Counted from the stretch's first letter, positions 35,983 through 45,149 are shown. The stretch is 64,000 bases of DNA from Spartobacteria bacterium (GCA_003169975.1 PNAA01000024.1:99273-163272); one strand, 5' to 3'. The notes: generated from the letters alone by a model not told the origin. Made by a program: numbers and translations.

Positions 35983-36453
35983 ATGGGAGCAGCCACCGCT
36001 TATTTGCACACCGAGACCGATGAACTGCGCGGCGACGCCGAGCGTCTTGCGCACATCATCATGGAGATGCAGCGCTGCTTCATCCTCAACCTTTCGAAGG
36101 AACTCGCCCCGGGAAATGTTTCTTTCCCGCAGTTCTTCCTCCTCACTTATCTCGATCTTAAGGAGGTGCTGACGATGTCCGAAATCGCGCGGAAAATGGG
36201 GCACACCACCGCAGCCGCCAGTGGACTCGTCGCGCGGCTGGAGAATCTTGGTTATGTTATGCGTTCCCACGCCTCGGATGACCGGCGCAAAGTGATGGTT
36301 TGCATCACCCCGCGCGGGTCGGCGCTCGTCCGGCGCATCCGAGAGGAAATGATTTGCAACCTCATGAAGATGATGGCGCACCTTTCCCCGGGTGAGCAAA
36401 AATCGTGGTTGCAAATTTACAGCAAGATATACGATTACTGCCAAAATAAATGA
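35983..36453 (+). CDS. MarR-family transcriptional regulator
   Basis: 156 residues from ATG (GTG alternatives at 35956 and 35974). The winged helix is clear: LTMSEIARKMGHTTAAASGLV for helix-turn-helix, then ARLENLGYVMRSHASDDRR and KVMVCITPRGSALV for the wing. MarR proteins usually repress nearby efflux or stress genes and release DNA when they bind small phenolic ligands. The gene overlaps tolC by ATGA, so it probably controls its own transcript with the outer-membrane channel. Confidence 0.92.
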   Translation: MGAATAYLHTETDELRGDAERLAHIIMEMQRCFILNLSKELAPGNVSFPQFFLLTYLDLKEVLTMSEIARKMGHTTAAASGLVARLENLGYVMRSHASDDRRKVMVCITPRGSALVRRIREEMICNLMKMMAHLSPGEQKSWLQIYSKIYDYCQNK

Positions 36454-38069
36454 GTCGTGACCCGGCGGGGGCAGTGATCTTGTCCGCCTTTCAGCGCATC
36501 GAGTGCTTCTGCCGCACGCGCATTTTTTCAGCTCCGCAACGCCGCCAGGCCGCGTCCGTTCTTGGCCTGCTCATCCTCGCCTCGACCGTTTTCGCGGGAC
36601 AATCGGCGGAGACTTTGCGCGAAAAGGCGACCTCTTCCGGGGCTCGCGTTTTCACCTTGAGAAAAGCGATCGAAACGGCTTTCCAGCGCAATCCCGCCAT
36701 CTTGACGGCGCGCCAGGAGATCCGGCGCACCAAAGGAGTGCAGATTCAGGTGCTCTCGCAGGCCCTGCCGCATCTCGACGCGACCGCCGCATTCAACTAC
36801 ACCGACCCGAGTTTAAACAACGGTAGTGGAGGATCTCTCATCACGACGGGTGGCACGCCCTCTCCCACCCCGGCGCCGACGGCCACACCGGTTTCGTCCG
36901 CGCTTAGGGCAGCCACCCTAACTACTCCGACGACATCCTTCAGCAGCATCGCCGACTCCTACAACCTTCGTTTGACCGCTTCGCAGTTGCTTTACAACGG
37001 TTCGGTTGTTCCCGCCATCAAGGGCGCCGGGTCGGCCAGCGACGCCAGTCTCTATGCCTTGCGCAACACGATCGATCAGGTGATCGCGACCGTGCGTGAG
37101 CAGTTCTACACGGTCATTTTGGACAAGGCGCTGATCGGCGTGCAGGAGGAGTCGGTTCACCTTTTGGAGAGCCAGCTCAAAGATCAGCAGAATCGTTTCG
37201 AGGCCGGCACTGTGCCGCGGTTCAACGTCCTGCAGGCGGAAGTCGCGCTCGCCAACCAACAACCGGCATTAATCACAGCGCGGAATAATTACCGCATCGC
37301 CCAGATCCAGCTCGGGCGAACCATTGGACTCGATTTTGATCCGAGGCGGGGCGATAAAGCGCCGCTCGAATGTGTCGGCGAGCTGGCTTTTGAGCCGCGC
37401 GAGATTCCGCTTCCGGTTGCAATTGAGCTGGGCAAGGAACGCCGGCCTTTTCTGAAGCAGCAACGCGCTAACATTCTCGTGCAGGTGCAGCAGTTGCGGG
37501 GCGCCTTCGCCGGTATCCAGCCGAGTCTGAGCATGAACGGCGGCTATGCTTTCGAGAGTTCAGAATTTTCCGACAAACTAAGCGCCGTCGCCACCGGCTG
37601 GTTTTTTGGCATAACCGGTAGCTGGGCAATCTTCGATGGCTTGCAGACCGTCGGCGCGGTGAAATCGGCGCGAGCCACGCTCAGCCAGGCGAAGATCACC
37701 TACGACGACGCCGTTCGGCAGGTCGAAGTGGAGGTTCAGCAGGCCTACTCCAATCTCCAGCAGGACCGCGAACTCTACGCCAGCCAATCCAAGAACGTCG
37801 ACCAGGCCCGCGAAGCGCTCCGTCTGGCGACCGCCCGGCTCGGGGTGGGCGCCGGGGTGCAATTGGATGTTTTGAACGCGCAACTGGCCCTCACGCAGGC
37901 GCAGTCGACCCGGCTCTCGGCGCTTGCTGCTTATAATAGCGACCTCGCTGAATTCGATCGCGCGACAGCCACGGACACGATCTATCATGACGACTTCGAC
38001 GATCCGATGATGCGCAAACGCCGCGAAACGCGGATGACGACCACGACGGTTACGCCGTCGCCGAAATAA
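36450..38069 (+). CDS. TolC-family outer-membrane efflux channel
   Basis: 539 residues with an N-terminal signal region (SVLGLLILASTVFAGQ) and two outer-membrane-efflux repeats. Helical features such as NPAILTARQEIRRTKG, FEAGTVPRFNVLQAE and RLGVGAGVQLDVLNAQ are the repeated alpha-barrel motifs. It forms the outer-membrane part of tripartite pumps. marR precedes it with an ATGA overlap, but no adaptor or pump follows, so it probably serves pumps encoded elsewhere, perhaps the RND at 75. Confidence 0.92.
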   Translation: MSRDPAGAVILSAFQRIECFCRTRIFSAPQRRQAASVLGLLILASTVFAGQSAETLREKATSSGARVFTLRKAIETAFQRNPAILTARQEIRRTKGVQIQVLSQALPHLDATAAFNYTDPSLNNGSGGSLITTGGTPSPTPAPTATPVSSALRAATLTTPTTSFSSIADSYNLRLTASQLLYNGSVVPAIKGAGSASDASLYALRNTIDQVIATVREQFYTVILDKALIGVQEESVHLLESQLKDQQNRFEAGTVPRFNVLQAEVALANQQPALITARNNYRIAQIQLGRTIGLDFDPRRGDKAPLECVGELAFEPREIPLPVAIELGKERRPFLKQQRANILVQVQQLRGAFAGIQPSLSMNGGYAFESSEFSDKLSAVATGWFFGITGSWAIFDGLQTVGAVKSARATLSQAKITYDDAVRQVEVEVQQAYSNLQQDRELYASQSKNVDQAREALRLATARLGVGAGVQLDVLNAQLALTQAQSTRLSALAAYNSDLAEFDRATATDTIYHDDFDDPMMRKRRETRMTTTTVTPSPK

Positions 38070-38077
38070 CTTCGGTG

Positions 38078-38749
38078 ATGGACGCTCCGGCCGCGGATCC
38101 GGCGGTGGAGTTCTTCCCGGCGCTGCGCGATCTGGCCGCCGTGAGGCACGGGTTCATTGGGCGTATCCCGGGGATCGACGTCGCCACCGATCGCGCGCAG
38201 GCGCTGGCCCGGTTGGATGCCACGCACCGCGCGCTGCGGGCGGATCTCGGTTTCGTGGGAGGGGCTTTCGCGACTGCCGAACAAGTGCATGGCAACAAGA
38301 TCGCCGTCCTCGATGAGCCGCTGCGCACGGACCGATGCCTCGATGGGGCGGACGGTCTGATCACAAATCAAAAAGGCGTCTCGTTAGGGATTTATGTCGC
38401 GGATTGTTGCGCGATTTTTCTGGTCGATCCGGTCCGGCTTTGCATCGGCCTCGTCCATTCGGGAAAGAAAGGGACTGCCTTGGATATCGTCTCGCACGCG
38501 ATCCGGCAAATGGGCGAACGATTTGGCTCCGTGGCGCACGACCTCATCGTCCAGCTCAGTCCGTGCATTCGTCCGCCGCATTACGAAATCGATTTCGCGG
38601 CCGAAGTCGTCAGGCAAGCGCGCGCGGCCGGAGTGGAAGAGGTGCAGGACTCCGGCCGCTGTAGCGCTTGCGAGCTGCGGCGCTATTATTCCTATCGCGC
38701 GGAGAAAGCGCGCACCGGCCGGATGCTCGCGCTCCTCGCCCTGAGGTAA
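38078..38749 (+). CDS. pgeF: PgeF/YfiH-family multicopper-like (laccase-domain) protein
   Basis: 223 residues. The family's metal-site residues are visible as AEQVHGNKIAV, VADCCAIFLVD and LVHSGKKGTALDI; the last block reads HSGKKG where most members have HAGWRG. Family members have been reported as purine nucleoside phosphorylases/adenosine deaminases and, in E. coli, as an editor of peptidoglycan precursors. It starts eight bases after tolC, so co-transcription is likely but functional linkage is not evident. Confidence 0.85.
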   Translation: MDAPAADPAVEFFPALRDLAAVRHGFIGRIPGIDVATDRAQALARLDATHRALRADLGFVGGAFATAEQVHGNKIAVLDEPLRTDRCLDGADGLITNQKGVSLGIYVADCCAIFLVDPVRLCIGLVHSGKKGTALDIVSHAIRQMGERFGSVAHDLIVQLSPCIRPPHYEIDFAAEVVRQARAAGVEEVQDSGRCSACELRRYYSYRAEKARTGRMLALLALR

Positions 38750-38818
38750 CGCCCGTGAACACCGCACGCTACTTTTTGGGTTGACGCTCCGGCGTCTTCT
38801 CTGGTATTCGTTAGGCGA

Positions 38819-39097
38819 ATGAAACGCTGGCAGTTTGTCCTTTTGCTGATCGTTGGCCTGGCCTGCGTCTGCCTGGGCCTGGTGACGATTGTGTTTGCCC
38901 GCGAGAACCGGAAACTGCAGGAAGCGCTGCAAACGCAGCAGGCGGCGATCAACAAGGGATCGCTCAGTCAGCAGATCGGCACCAACCTTCTCCGTGAGAT
39001 GGCTGCCACCGCGCAAACGGACGAAAAAATGCGCGATCTGCTGCAGCAAAACGGTTTTTCTCTTTCGGCCAGGAGCGCCCCTTCGCCCACGCCCTAA
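38819..39097 (+). CDS. Small membrane-anchored coiled-coil protein
   Basis: 92 residues. A membrane helix (QFVLLLIVGLACVCLGLVTIV) at residues 5-26 is followed by a heptad-rich helix (ENRKLQEALQTQQ) and a short Pro/Ser tail. It looks like a topological partner of the next gene, which has the same plan. The stop codon TAA lies in the octamer CCTAACGA (39093-39100) that also leads into the next ATG. No function known. Confidence 0.6.
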   Translation: MKRWQFVLLLIVGLACVCLGLVTIVFARENRKLQEALQTQQAAINKGSLSQQIGTNLLREMAATAQTDEKMRDLLQQNGFSLSARSAPSPTP

Positions 39098-39099
39098 CG

Positions 39100-39432
39100 A
39101 TGGACCAGGAATCTCACAGCCAGCCGACCGCACCCCCGCACGTTCCGACTTATCACGGCTTCTGGCCGGTGCTCCTGATGGGGCTGAGTCTCGTCCTCGT
39201 TTTCTCATGGGAGATCCGCGTCGGCATTGCGACCCGGCGAGGCGCCCAGCAATTGCAGGAGCAGCAAGCGCGTTTGGTCGACGAGGCAAAGCGCGTCCAG
39301 ACAGGTCTCGAGAAACTCGTGCGCGGGCTGGTCGAACTTTCCAAGACAGACGACGCGGCGAAAAAGATCGTCACCCAGTTCGGCATCAAATTGAATAATC
39401 CGTCGGTTCCGACGGCCACTCCGGCGCCCTAG
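39100..39432 (+). CDS. Small membrane-anchored coiled-coil protein, second of a pair
   Basis: 110 residues. A cytoplasmic Pro-rich N-terminus is followed by one membrane helix (FWPVLLMGLSLVLVFSWEI, about residues 21-40), then a coiled-coil (GAQQLQEQQARLVDEAKR) and a Pro/Thr tail. It starts three bases after the previous stop. The same architecture in tandem suggests a heteromeric membrane pair; nothing in the sequence identifies its role. Confidence 0.6.
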   Translation: MDQESHSQPTAPPHVPTYHGFWPVLLMGLSLVLVFSWEIRVGIATRRGAQQLQEQQARLVDEAKRVQTGLEKLVRGLVELSKTDDAAKKIVTQFGIKLNNPSVPTATPAP

Positions 39433-39435
39433 GCG

Positions 39436-40239
39436 TTAATCTTCGCTGCTCGGTCCACGAGCGCGCCGCAATCCGCAGATCCCGCGGCGTTTCGCTCCGG
39501 CGACGAAATCGAAGAACGCCTCGGCCGGTTCGCGCCACTTCCGTTCGCGCGCTTGCGCGAGCGCCTGGCTCACGTTCAAGCCGCTTTCATAAAGCAAACG
39601 AAACGCCGCCTTGATCTCCGCGCGCTCTTCCGGGTCAAACCCGGCGCGGCGTAAGCCGACGACATTCAGGCCGACCACCTTGTTGATTCCAGCCGCAGCG
39701 ACAAACGGCGGAATGTCTTTGCCAAATCCGGAAGTGCCCTGGGTGATCGCGAGCTGCCCAACGCGCATGAATTGATGGAAAACACAGCCGCCCCCAAGAA
39801 ACGCGTCGTTTTCCACCGTCACGTAACCGCCGAGGAGACAGTTGTTCGCGATAATCACCTTGTCGCCGAGGGTGCAATTATGCCCGAGATGCGCGCCGGC
39901 CATGAGGAAATTGTGGTGGCCGACGCGAGTCGCGGAACCCGTGGCAGTGCCGCGATGAATGGTCACATACTCGCGAATGATATTGCCGTCGCCGATTTCG
40001 ACCGCGCTGCGAGTCCCGGGCTTGAAACCGAGATCCTGCGGAAGGCCACCGATGAGTGCGCCGTGTCCGATCTGATTATCCGCCCCCAGACGGACGACGC
40101 CTTCGATCACCACATGCGATCGGACGACAGTGCGCGCTCCGATTTCCACTTCACCGCCGATGCAGGAAAAAGGTCCGATCTCGACGTCGTCGCCGAGGCG
40201 CGCGCCGGGGTCGACCATGGCGGTGGGATGGATCTTCAC
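39436..40239 (-). CDS. lpxA: Acyl-[ACP]-UDP-N-acetylglucosamine O-acyltransferase
   Basis: 267 residues of left-handed parallel beta-helix hexapeptides (VDPGARLGDDVEIGPF, IGHGALIGGLPQDLGF). The catalytic His lies in MAGAHLGHNCTLGD. LpxA makes the first intermediate of lipid A, showing the organism builds LPS. It overlaps radC by ATGA (40236-40239). The C-terminal helical part is present, with a short basic tail. Confidence 0.95.
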   Translation of the reverse strand: MKIHPTAMVDPGARLGDDVEIGPFSCIGGEVEIGARTVVRSHVVIEGVVRLGADNQIGHGALIGGLPQDLGFKPGTRSAVEIGDGNIIREYVTIHRGTATGSATRVGHHNFLMAGAHLGHNCTLGDKVIIANNCLLGGYVTVENDAFLGGGCVFHQFMRVGQLAITQGTSGFGKDIPPFVAAAGINKVVGLNVVGLRRAGFDPEERAEIKAAFRLLYESGLNVSQALAQARERKWREPAEAFFDFVAGAKRRGICGLRRARGPSSED

Positions 40240-40934
40240 AGCACGCCCGTTTCCTTGAAGCTGAAATAAGGGAGCCGCCCTTCCGCGGGCGCCCCAATGA
40301 TGATGTGATCGAGGAGCTTGATCTGGAGCAGTTCCGCCGCCTCCCGCAAGCGTCTCGTGAGGCCATGGTCTGCCTGGCTAGGGGCGGGGTCGCCCGAGGG
40401 ATGATTGTGCACCACCACCACGGCGTAGGCCGAGTAGATGAGCGCCGGCCGGAAGACATCGCGCGGGTGCGCGATGCTTTCATTGACGCTGCCTAACGAA
40501 ACGTCCTCCACCCGGATGAGGGAGTAACGCGTGTCGAGCAGGATGATGCGAAGCGATTCCTTGTGCAGGGCGCGCATCTCGGGTCCGAGCAACTCGTAGA
40601 CCCGCTCCGGCGTGTCGATTTTTTTCCGGGCCAGGTTCTCACGCGCCAGGCGATGGCCGAGGCCAAAGGCGGCCGCCAGTTGCGTCGCCTTAGCAAATCC
40701 GATTCCCTTGATTCTGGCCAGCTCCTGGACCGAACAGCGACTCAATGCGCCTAACGAGCCGTATTCCTTGATCAATTGGCGCGCTACTTCGACCGCGTTC
40801 GCGCCTTTCAAGCCGGTACGCAAAAGGATCGCGATCAATTCCGCGTCGCTCAGCGCGCTGGCGCCGCGCGCGGCGAGCTTTTCGCGCGGCCGATCCCCCT
40901 CCGGCATCTCGCGAATCTTCAGCGGCGCCGTCAT
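40236..40934 (-). CDS. radC: RadC-family JAB/MPN domain protein
   Basis: 232 residues. An N-terminal helix-hairpin-helix region (GIGFAKATQLAAAFGLG) precedes the MPN domain with VVVVHNHPSGDPAPSQAD, the zinc-binding JAMM signature. RadC is often named a DNA-repair protein, but its true activity is not settled. The unusual point is its ATGA coupling to lpxA. The upstream spacer carries a class A repeat at 40946-41036. Confidence 0.93.
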   Translation of the reverse strand: MTAPLKIREMPEGDRPREKLAARGASALSDAELIAILLRTGLKGANAVEVARQLIKEYGSLGALSRCSVQELARIKGIGFAKATQLAAAFGLGHRLARENLARKKIDTPERVYELLGPEMRALHKESLRIILLDTRYSLIRVEDVSLGSVNESIAHPRDVFRPALIYSAYAVVVVHNHPSGDPAPSQADHGLTRRLREAAELLQIKLLDHIIIGAPAEGRLPYFSFKETGVL

Positions 40935-40945
40935 CTTCTTATCCT

Positions 40946-41036
40946 GTCATGTTGAGCGAAGCGAAACATCTCTGACCATTTCCGCGCTGAGTGGGCCTGA
41001 AATAGTCAGAGATCCTTCGCTCTGCTCAGGATGACA
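40946..41036. repeat. Class A hairpin repeat
   Basis: Left arm GTCATGTTGAGCGAAGCGAA, right arm GATCCTTCGCTCTGCTCAGG followed by ATGAC. It fills the space between the polyprenyl synthase stop and the radC start, both on the minus strand. Confidence 0.85.
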
Positions 41037-41038
41037 GA

Positions 41039-42064
41039 TCAGCTGCGCAGCTGCTCGAGCATTTCGTGCAACGCCTCGCCCAGCGCGAAGAGCGAATCGA
41101 CGCAACCGTTTGCAGCGAGCGGCGCGAGTTCGGCCTGGGCGGTCCGGATCAATTCCGCGGCCGTGTCGATGGAAGCGCCGAGCGCGCCGTCGGCCGGCGA
41201 ATTTTTGAGCAACATCGTGACCTCGGCGAGCTTCCCTTCGAGCACGAGCGCGCAACAGCGTTCGCGATCGAAGACCGACGCTGATTCCAGGAGCGTCAGC
41301 ACCGGCAGCGTCAGCTTTCCCTTGCGCAAATCGGTTCCGAGGGTCTTACCGGTTTCGCTTTCCGTGCCGGCGATGTCAAGGCAGTCGTCGTAAATTTGGT
41401 AGGCGGTTCCAATCTTGGCGCCGAAACTCCTGAGCCGCCTAACGACTACATCCGGCGCGCCGCTAATGACCGCTCCCAGTTCCGCCGCGCAGGCGAAAAG
41501 CGATCCGGTTTTCATCCCGATGATCCGAAAATATTCGTCGCGCGAAAGTTGCAGGTCGAAACGCCGTTGGGTCTGGATCATTTCTCCGGAGCAAACTTCG
41601 GTGGCGGTCCGCGCGATCGTGCGACTGATGTGGGTGTCGTCGAAGTCGGTCGACAAATTGAGCGCGTGGGCGAAGAGCACGTCTCCGAGCAGCACGCTGA
41701 GCGAATTTCCCCAGCGCGCATTGACCGTAGGCTGCGAGCGGCGGCGTTCCGCCTCATCCATGATGTCGTCGTGCACCAGGGTCGCGAGGTGAATCAGTTC
41801 GACGATGATCGCGAGATCGATATGACCCGAAGCCAGCGTACCGGTCGCGCCTCCACTGAGCAGCGCGACGAGCGGGCGCAAGCGTTTCCCGCCGCCGCCG
41901 ATGGCGTAGGCGACGTAGCCTTCGATCGCCGGGTCAAACGCCGCGGTCTGGGCCGAGATACGACGGTCCACCTCATCGAGCTGTGGCTGAACCGGCGCAA
42001 AGACGCGACTCAGCGGGCCCGCCACGCCATTGGCGGTGGCAGCTGAATTCGCGGTGATTTTCAC
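41039..42064 (-). CDS. ispB: Polyprenyl (octaprenyl-type) diphosphate synthase
   Basis: 341 residues of the all-helical prenyltransferase fold. Both Asp-rich motifs are present: LVHDDIMDEAERRRS and QIYDDCLDIAGTES, with the GGGKRLRPLV substrate lysine-arginine block. The enzyme extends isoprenoid chains for quinone side chains; chain length is not certain from sequence alone. It is followed by a class A repeat three bases after its stop. ispE at 43561 is a nearby isoprenoid gene. Confidence 0.93.
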   Translation of the reverse strand: MKITANSAATANGVAGPLSRVFAPVQPQLDEVDRRISAQTAAFDPAIEGYVAYAIGGGGKRLRPLVALLSGGATGTLASGHIDLAIIVELIHLATLVHDDIMDEAERRRSQPTVNARWGNSLSVLLGDVLFAHALNLSTDFDDTHISRTIARTATEVCSGEMIQTQRRFDLQLSRDEYFRIIGMKTGSLFACAAELGAVISGAPDVVVRRLRSFGAKIGTAYQIYDDCLDIAGTESETGKTLGTDLRKGKLTLPVLTLLESASVFDRERCCALVLEGKLAEVTMLLKNSPADGALGASIDTAAELIRTAQAELAPLAANGCVDSLFALGEALHEMLEQLRS

Positions 42065-42172
42065 AAGCGCAGAATAGAAGGTCAGTTTTTAATGTCAAAG
42101 CTGCTTCACTGGCCGCCGCTTTGGGAAAATTAGACGGGCCGGCACAAGCAGGCAGTGCGTTCCCCGGAGAAG

Positions 42173-42835
42173 TCACCAGCGGCGCAACCATTCGTCGGTT
42201 CCGTATTTTTCGGCGGCCAGCGCGGTGGCACGGTCGAGGGTTTGCGGCGGGATTGCCGCGCGCTGCAGTTGCATTGCCAGCGCGCCCGCGAACCGGTCGC
42301 GGAAGGTTCCAGAGAGGTCGGGAATTTGGATGCTGCCTTGATGGAGAAAACCGCCGCGCGTGCGGCGTTGCGCGGCCCCGGCGATTTTGCGACCGCGGAA
42401 GAGGACATCGTCGCGCACGGGGTTGGCGAAACAGGCATCGGAGATTTTTGGTGCGGCGTGGGCGGCGAGTTCCGTCTCTCTCCCTTCCACCCGGAGCGCA
42501 TCGCGAATGGCGCCGTGCAACGCGGCGTAAATCGCCGAGGGTCCCCGGGTCGAGGCGGGATTTTCCGCCGGGGTCACGAGCGAGTAAGTCAGGTCCTCGC
42601 CGTGCAGGACGCTGCCACCGCCCGTCCAGCGCCTAACGACGTCGCGCTTTTCCAATTCGCCGGCGACGTCCGCAAATTTCCCGAAGTAGCCAAACGAGAG
42701 CGCTGGCCTTTGCCAGCCGTAGAAGCGCAGGAGGGGCAGGGTGGAATGCTCGAGCAACGCCTCGTCGATCGCCATGTTCATGGCCGCGCTCACCCGGGCG
42801 CGATCGTCGTGCAGAATCAGGCGCTCAAACAGCAT
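42173..42835 (-). CDS. Lipoate-protein ligase A family protein
   Basis: 220 residues. The ligase fold is visible in AAMNMAIDEALLEHS, VVRRWTGGGSVLHGED and the lysine-bearing GRKIAGAAQRRTRG, which binds lipoyl- or octanoyl-adenylate. It would attach lipoate or octanoate to E2/H-protein domains, or act as an octanoyltransferase. The start overlaps the end of pyrF by 11 bases, so they are co-transcribed. Confidence 0.87.
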   Translation of the reverse strand: MLFERLILHDDRARVSAAMNMAIDEALLEHSTLPLLRFYGWQRPALSFGYFGKFADVAGELEKRDVVRRWTGGGSVLHGEDLTYSLVTPAENPASTRGPSAIYAALHGAIRDALRVEGRETELAAHAAPKISDACFANPVRDDVLFRGRKIAGAAQRRTRGGFLHQGSIQIPDLSGTFRDRFAGALAMQLQRAAIPPQTLDRATALAAEKYGTDEWLRRW

Positions 42836-43511
42836 CGACCACGATCTGATCGAGCGCCGCGCGCGGATTTTGCGCAGCCGTGATCGGACGGCCGATGACG
42901 AGAAAATCCGCCCCCGCGGTGAGCGCGTCGGCCGGGGTCATGGCACGCCTTTGATCGTCCGCCGCCGCGCCGCGCGGCCGGATTCCGGGTGTGACGATTT
43001 TGATTTTCGAGCCGTAAGCCCGCCGGAGAGGAGCCACCTCATGCGGACTCGCCACGACGCCGCCAATGCCGCTTTCGGCGCCGAGTCTCGCGAGTCGCAG
43101 CACGTGTTCCTCCATCGGCGCATCGACGCCGGTTTCGCGCAGCGTCGCGGGATCGATGCTGGTCAGAACGGTCACCCCGAGGAGCAACATTTCAGGATTG
43201 GCCGCGCGCACCGCCGCTTCGATCATGGCGCGTCCGCCGCTCAGGTGAATGGTCAGCATCTCCACCCCTAACGAGTCCGCGCTCTCCACCGCGCGGCCGA
43301 CGGTATGGGGGATATCGTGCAATTTAAGATCCAGGAAAATCCGCCCGCCGAGGTCGCGCACCGCGCGCACGATCTCCCGGCCGGCCGCGGTGTAAAGCTG
43401 GAGTCCGATCTTAAAGAGCCCGGCATGCGGAGAAAGCCGACGGACGAGCGCGAGCGCCGCTTCGCTCGTCGGGAAATCGAGCGCGATGATAATGCGCGCG
43501 CGGGGATTCAT
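42825..43511 (-). CDS. pyrF: Orotidine 5'-phosphate decarboxylase
   Basis: 228 residues from MNPRARIIIALDF. The catalytic Lys-Asp-Lys cluster lies in RIFLDLKLHDIPHTV and phosphate binding in GVVASPHEV and IVTPGIRP. It makes UMP. The start at 43511 lies 49 bases from divergent ispE. A longer frame to 43589 overlaps ispE and is not family-like. Confidence 0.95.
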   Translation of the reverse strand: MNPRARIIIALDFPTSEAALALVRRLSPHAGLFKIGLQLYTAAGREIVRAVRDLGGRIFLDLKLHDIPHTVGRAVESADSLGVEMLTIHLSGGRAMIEAAVRAANPEMLLLGVTVLTSIDPATLRETGVDAPMEEHVLRLARLGAESGIGGVVASPHEVAPLRRAYGSKIKIVTPGIRPRGAAADDQRRAMTPADALTAGADFLVIGRPITAAQNPRAALDQIVVDAV

Positions 43512-43560
43512 TTCAGTGGCTTGCCAGTTCATGCCGTTCCACACAGGGTTGCGGAAACCT

Positions 43561-44391
43561 ATGCAGCTTTTCGCGCCCGCGAAGATCAATTTATCATTTC
43601 AAATCCGGCACCGGCGCGCGGACGGTTTTCACGAAATCGAGACTTTGATGACGCCGATCGCGCTTTGTGATGAGCTGACGATCGAGCCTAACGAGCCGGG
43701 CGCGGGCCTGGCCTTTTCCTCGGATGATCCCAGCCTGCCGGCGGGCGAAGACAATCTGGTGGTCCGCGCGGCGCGCAGTTTTTTTGCGGAAATAAAAGTG
43801 GAGCCTGCGGTGCGGATCGCGCTGCGCAAGAGGATTCCGCACGGTGCCGGGCTGGGCGGCGGGAGCAGCGACGCAGCGAGCACGCTGCTCGGTTTGAACG
43901 AGCTTCACGGCTGGCCGTTGCCGCCCGCTTGCCTAACGAGTCTGGCGGCCGGGATTGGATCGGACGTGCCTTTTTTTCTGGCGCAGGGAGCGGCCCGCTG
44001 TCGCGGGCGAGGAGAGATCGTCGAGCCGGTCAGTCCGCTGCCGGAGTGGCCGTTGCTGCTTTTGAAGCCGGAGTTTGGCGTGCCGACCTCGTGGGCCTAC
44101 CAGCATTGGCGCGACTCGCGCGGGCTGCCGGGAGTGGACTACACGCCGCAGACGGTCGGGGAGCTGAGTTTGCAGAACGATCTCGAGCGGCCGGTCTTCG
44201 AGAAATATCTCTTTCTCGCGCGGATGAAGGGTTGGTTGCGCGAACAACCGGAGGTCGCGGCGGCGCTTCTTTCCGGTTCGGGCTCGACCATCTTCGCGGT
44301 TCTGCGCGCGGCGAAGGCAGCCGGTGCGCTGGCGGATCGCGCGCGCGCGGAACTTGATCCAGGCCTGTGGACCTGCGCGGCGTCGTTGTAG
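43561..44391 (+). CDS. ispE: 4-diphosphocytidyl-2-C-methyl-D-erythritol kinase
   Basis: 276 residues of the GHMP kinase family. FAPAKINLSFQIRHR is the N-terminal signature, and the ATP loop is PHGAGLGGGSSDAAS. The late glycine-rich motif SGSGSTIFAV is present. IspE is a step of the MEP isoprenoid pathway. The stop codon TAG is supplied by a class B repeat (TTGTAGACGC, starting 44386). An in-frame start 25 codons upstream was rejected because it overlaps divergent pyrF. Confidence 0.95.
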   Translation: MQLFAPAKINLSFQIRHRRADGFHEIETLMTPIALCDELTIEPNEPGAGLAFSSDDPSLPAGEDNLVVRAARSFFAEIKVEPAVRIALRKRIPHGAGLGGGSSDAASTLLGLNELHGWPLPPACLTSLAAGIGSDVPFFLAQGAARCRGRGEIVEPVSPLPEWPLLLLKPEFGVPTSWAYQHWRDSRGLPGVDYTPQTVGELSLQNDLERPVFEKYLFLARMKGWLREQPEVAAALLSGSGSTIFAVLRAAKAAGALADRARAELDPGLWTCAASL

Positions 44392-44489
44392 ACGCCTCCC
44401 TCTGGGAGGCGCGGGGCGGCGCCCTCGCGCAGAGGTGAGGGAGACGAGCGACATTTTCCGCCGCGCTTCGCAGAGCGAAGCGTCTACAA
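44386..44489. repeat. Class B hairpin repeat at the ispE stop
   Basis: Begins TTGTAGACGC and ends GCGTCTACAA, with inner sequences GCCTCCCTCTGGGAGGCG and CTTCGCAGAGCGAAG forming separate small stems. The TAG at 44389-44391 is the ispE stop. A second copy is at 48090 and a decayed one near 35786. Plausibly a terminator or a short mobile element. Confidence 0.85.
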
Positions 44490-44519
44490 CAGGCCCACGA
44501 TGTTCGCCCGAGAGGGTCG

Positions 44520-45134
44520 TTAGGCCAGGAGCCGAGCGAGCTGATCGACGCAGATCTGCGACCACGTCTCGAGCGTCGCACGGCGCTCCAGCAATTCGTT
44601 TTTCGTGAGGAACGCAAGGTTGGTGATCATCGCCTCGCGCTTTTGCACCTTCGCTTCCCGCAGACGGAAAACGTGCACGACCCCGAGGTGGACGCGTCCG
44701 ACTTCCGTCGTGTCGTCATTCAGGAGCGCGACGATCCGGTCCTCGAACGGCGTCTCTATGAGCACCTCTTCATTCACCTCGCGCTCGACCCCGGCGCGGT
44801 AGGCCGCCTCGTCCCACGCGAAGAGCGATTCGTCCTCATCGTTCATGTGACCGCCGATCCCGATCGATCCCTTGGCGACGAGCCGTTGCTCGCCGGCTTT
44901 TTTGCCGCGGACGTAATGGAGAACCCGGTCGCCGCAGGCGAGAAGGGCGTAAGGGATGATTTGTTTACGCGTCGGATCGGTCTCGGCGACGGCGCGGGCG
45001 AGGAAGTGATTGTTCCCGCGCGCAAGAATGGCGTCGAGATAAGGCTGCGGCTCGAAGTTCAGCCCGTGAAAGCTGCCCAGCTGGTCGAGGAGACTTCGCC
45101 TAACGACGAGCACGTTTTCGTTAGGCGGAGTCAC
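44520..45134 (-). CDS. Nudix-like hydrolase
   Basis: 204 residues. A variant Nudix box is visible in SIGIGGHMNDEDES and GVEREVNEEVLIE, giving the G...E...REVNEE pattern. An N-terminal extension (NENVLVVRRSLLDQ) contains a possible recognition domain. The start is GTG at 45134. The stop TAA falls inside one dispersed octamer (TCGTTAGG at 44517). The substrate is unknown. Confidence 0.75.
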   Translation of the reverse strand: MTPPNENVLVVRRSLLDQLGSFHGLNFEPQPYLDAILARGNNHFLARAVAETDPTRKQIIPYALLACGDRVLHYVRGKKAGEQRLVAKGSIGIGGHMNDEDESLFAWDEAAYRAGVEREVNEEVLIETPFEDRIVALLNDDTTEVGRVHLGVVHVFRLREAKVQKREAMITNLAFLTKNELLERRATLETWSQICVDQLARLLA

Positions 45135-45149
45135 GCGGCCGGATTTTTC

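Noticed and set aside
75-38069. One tripartite efflux operon of RND pump and TolC
   Set aside because: They are 33 kb apart with unrelated genes between; at most they share a function in trans.
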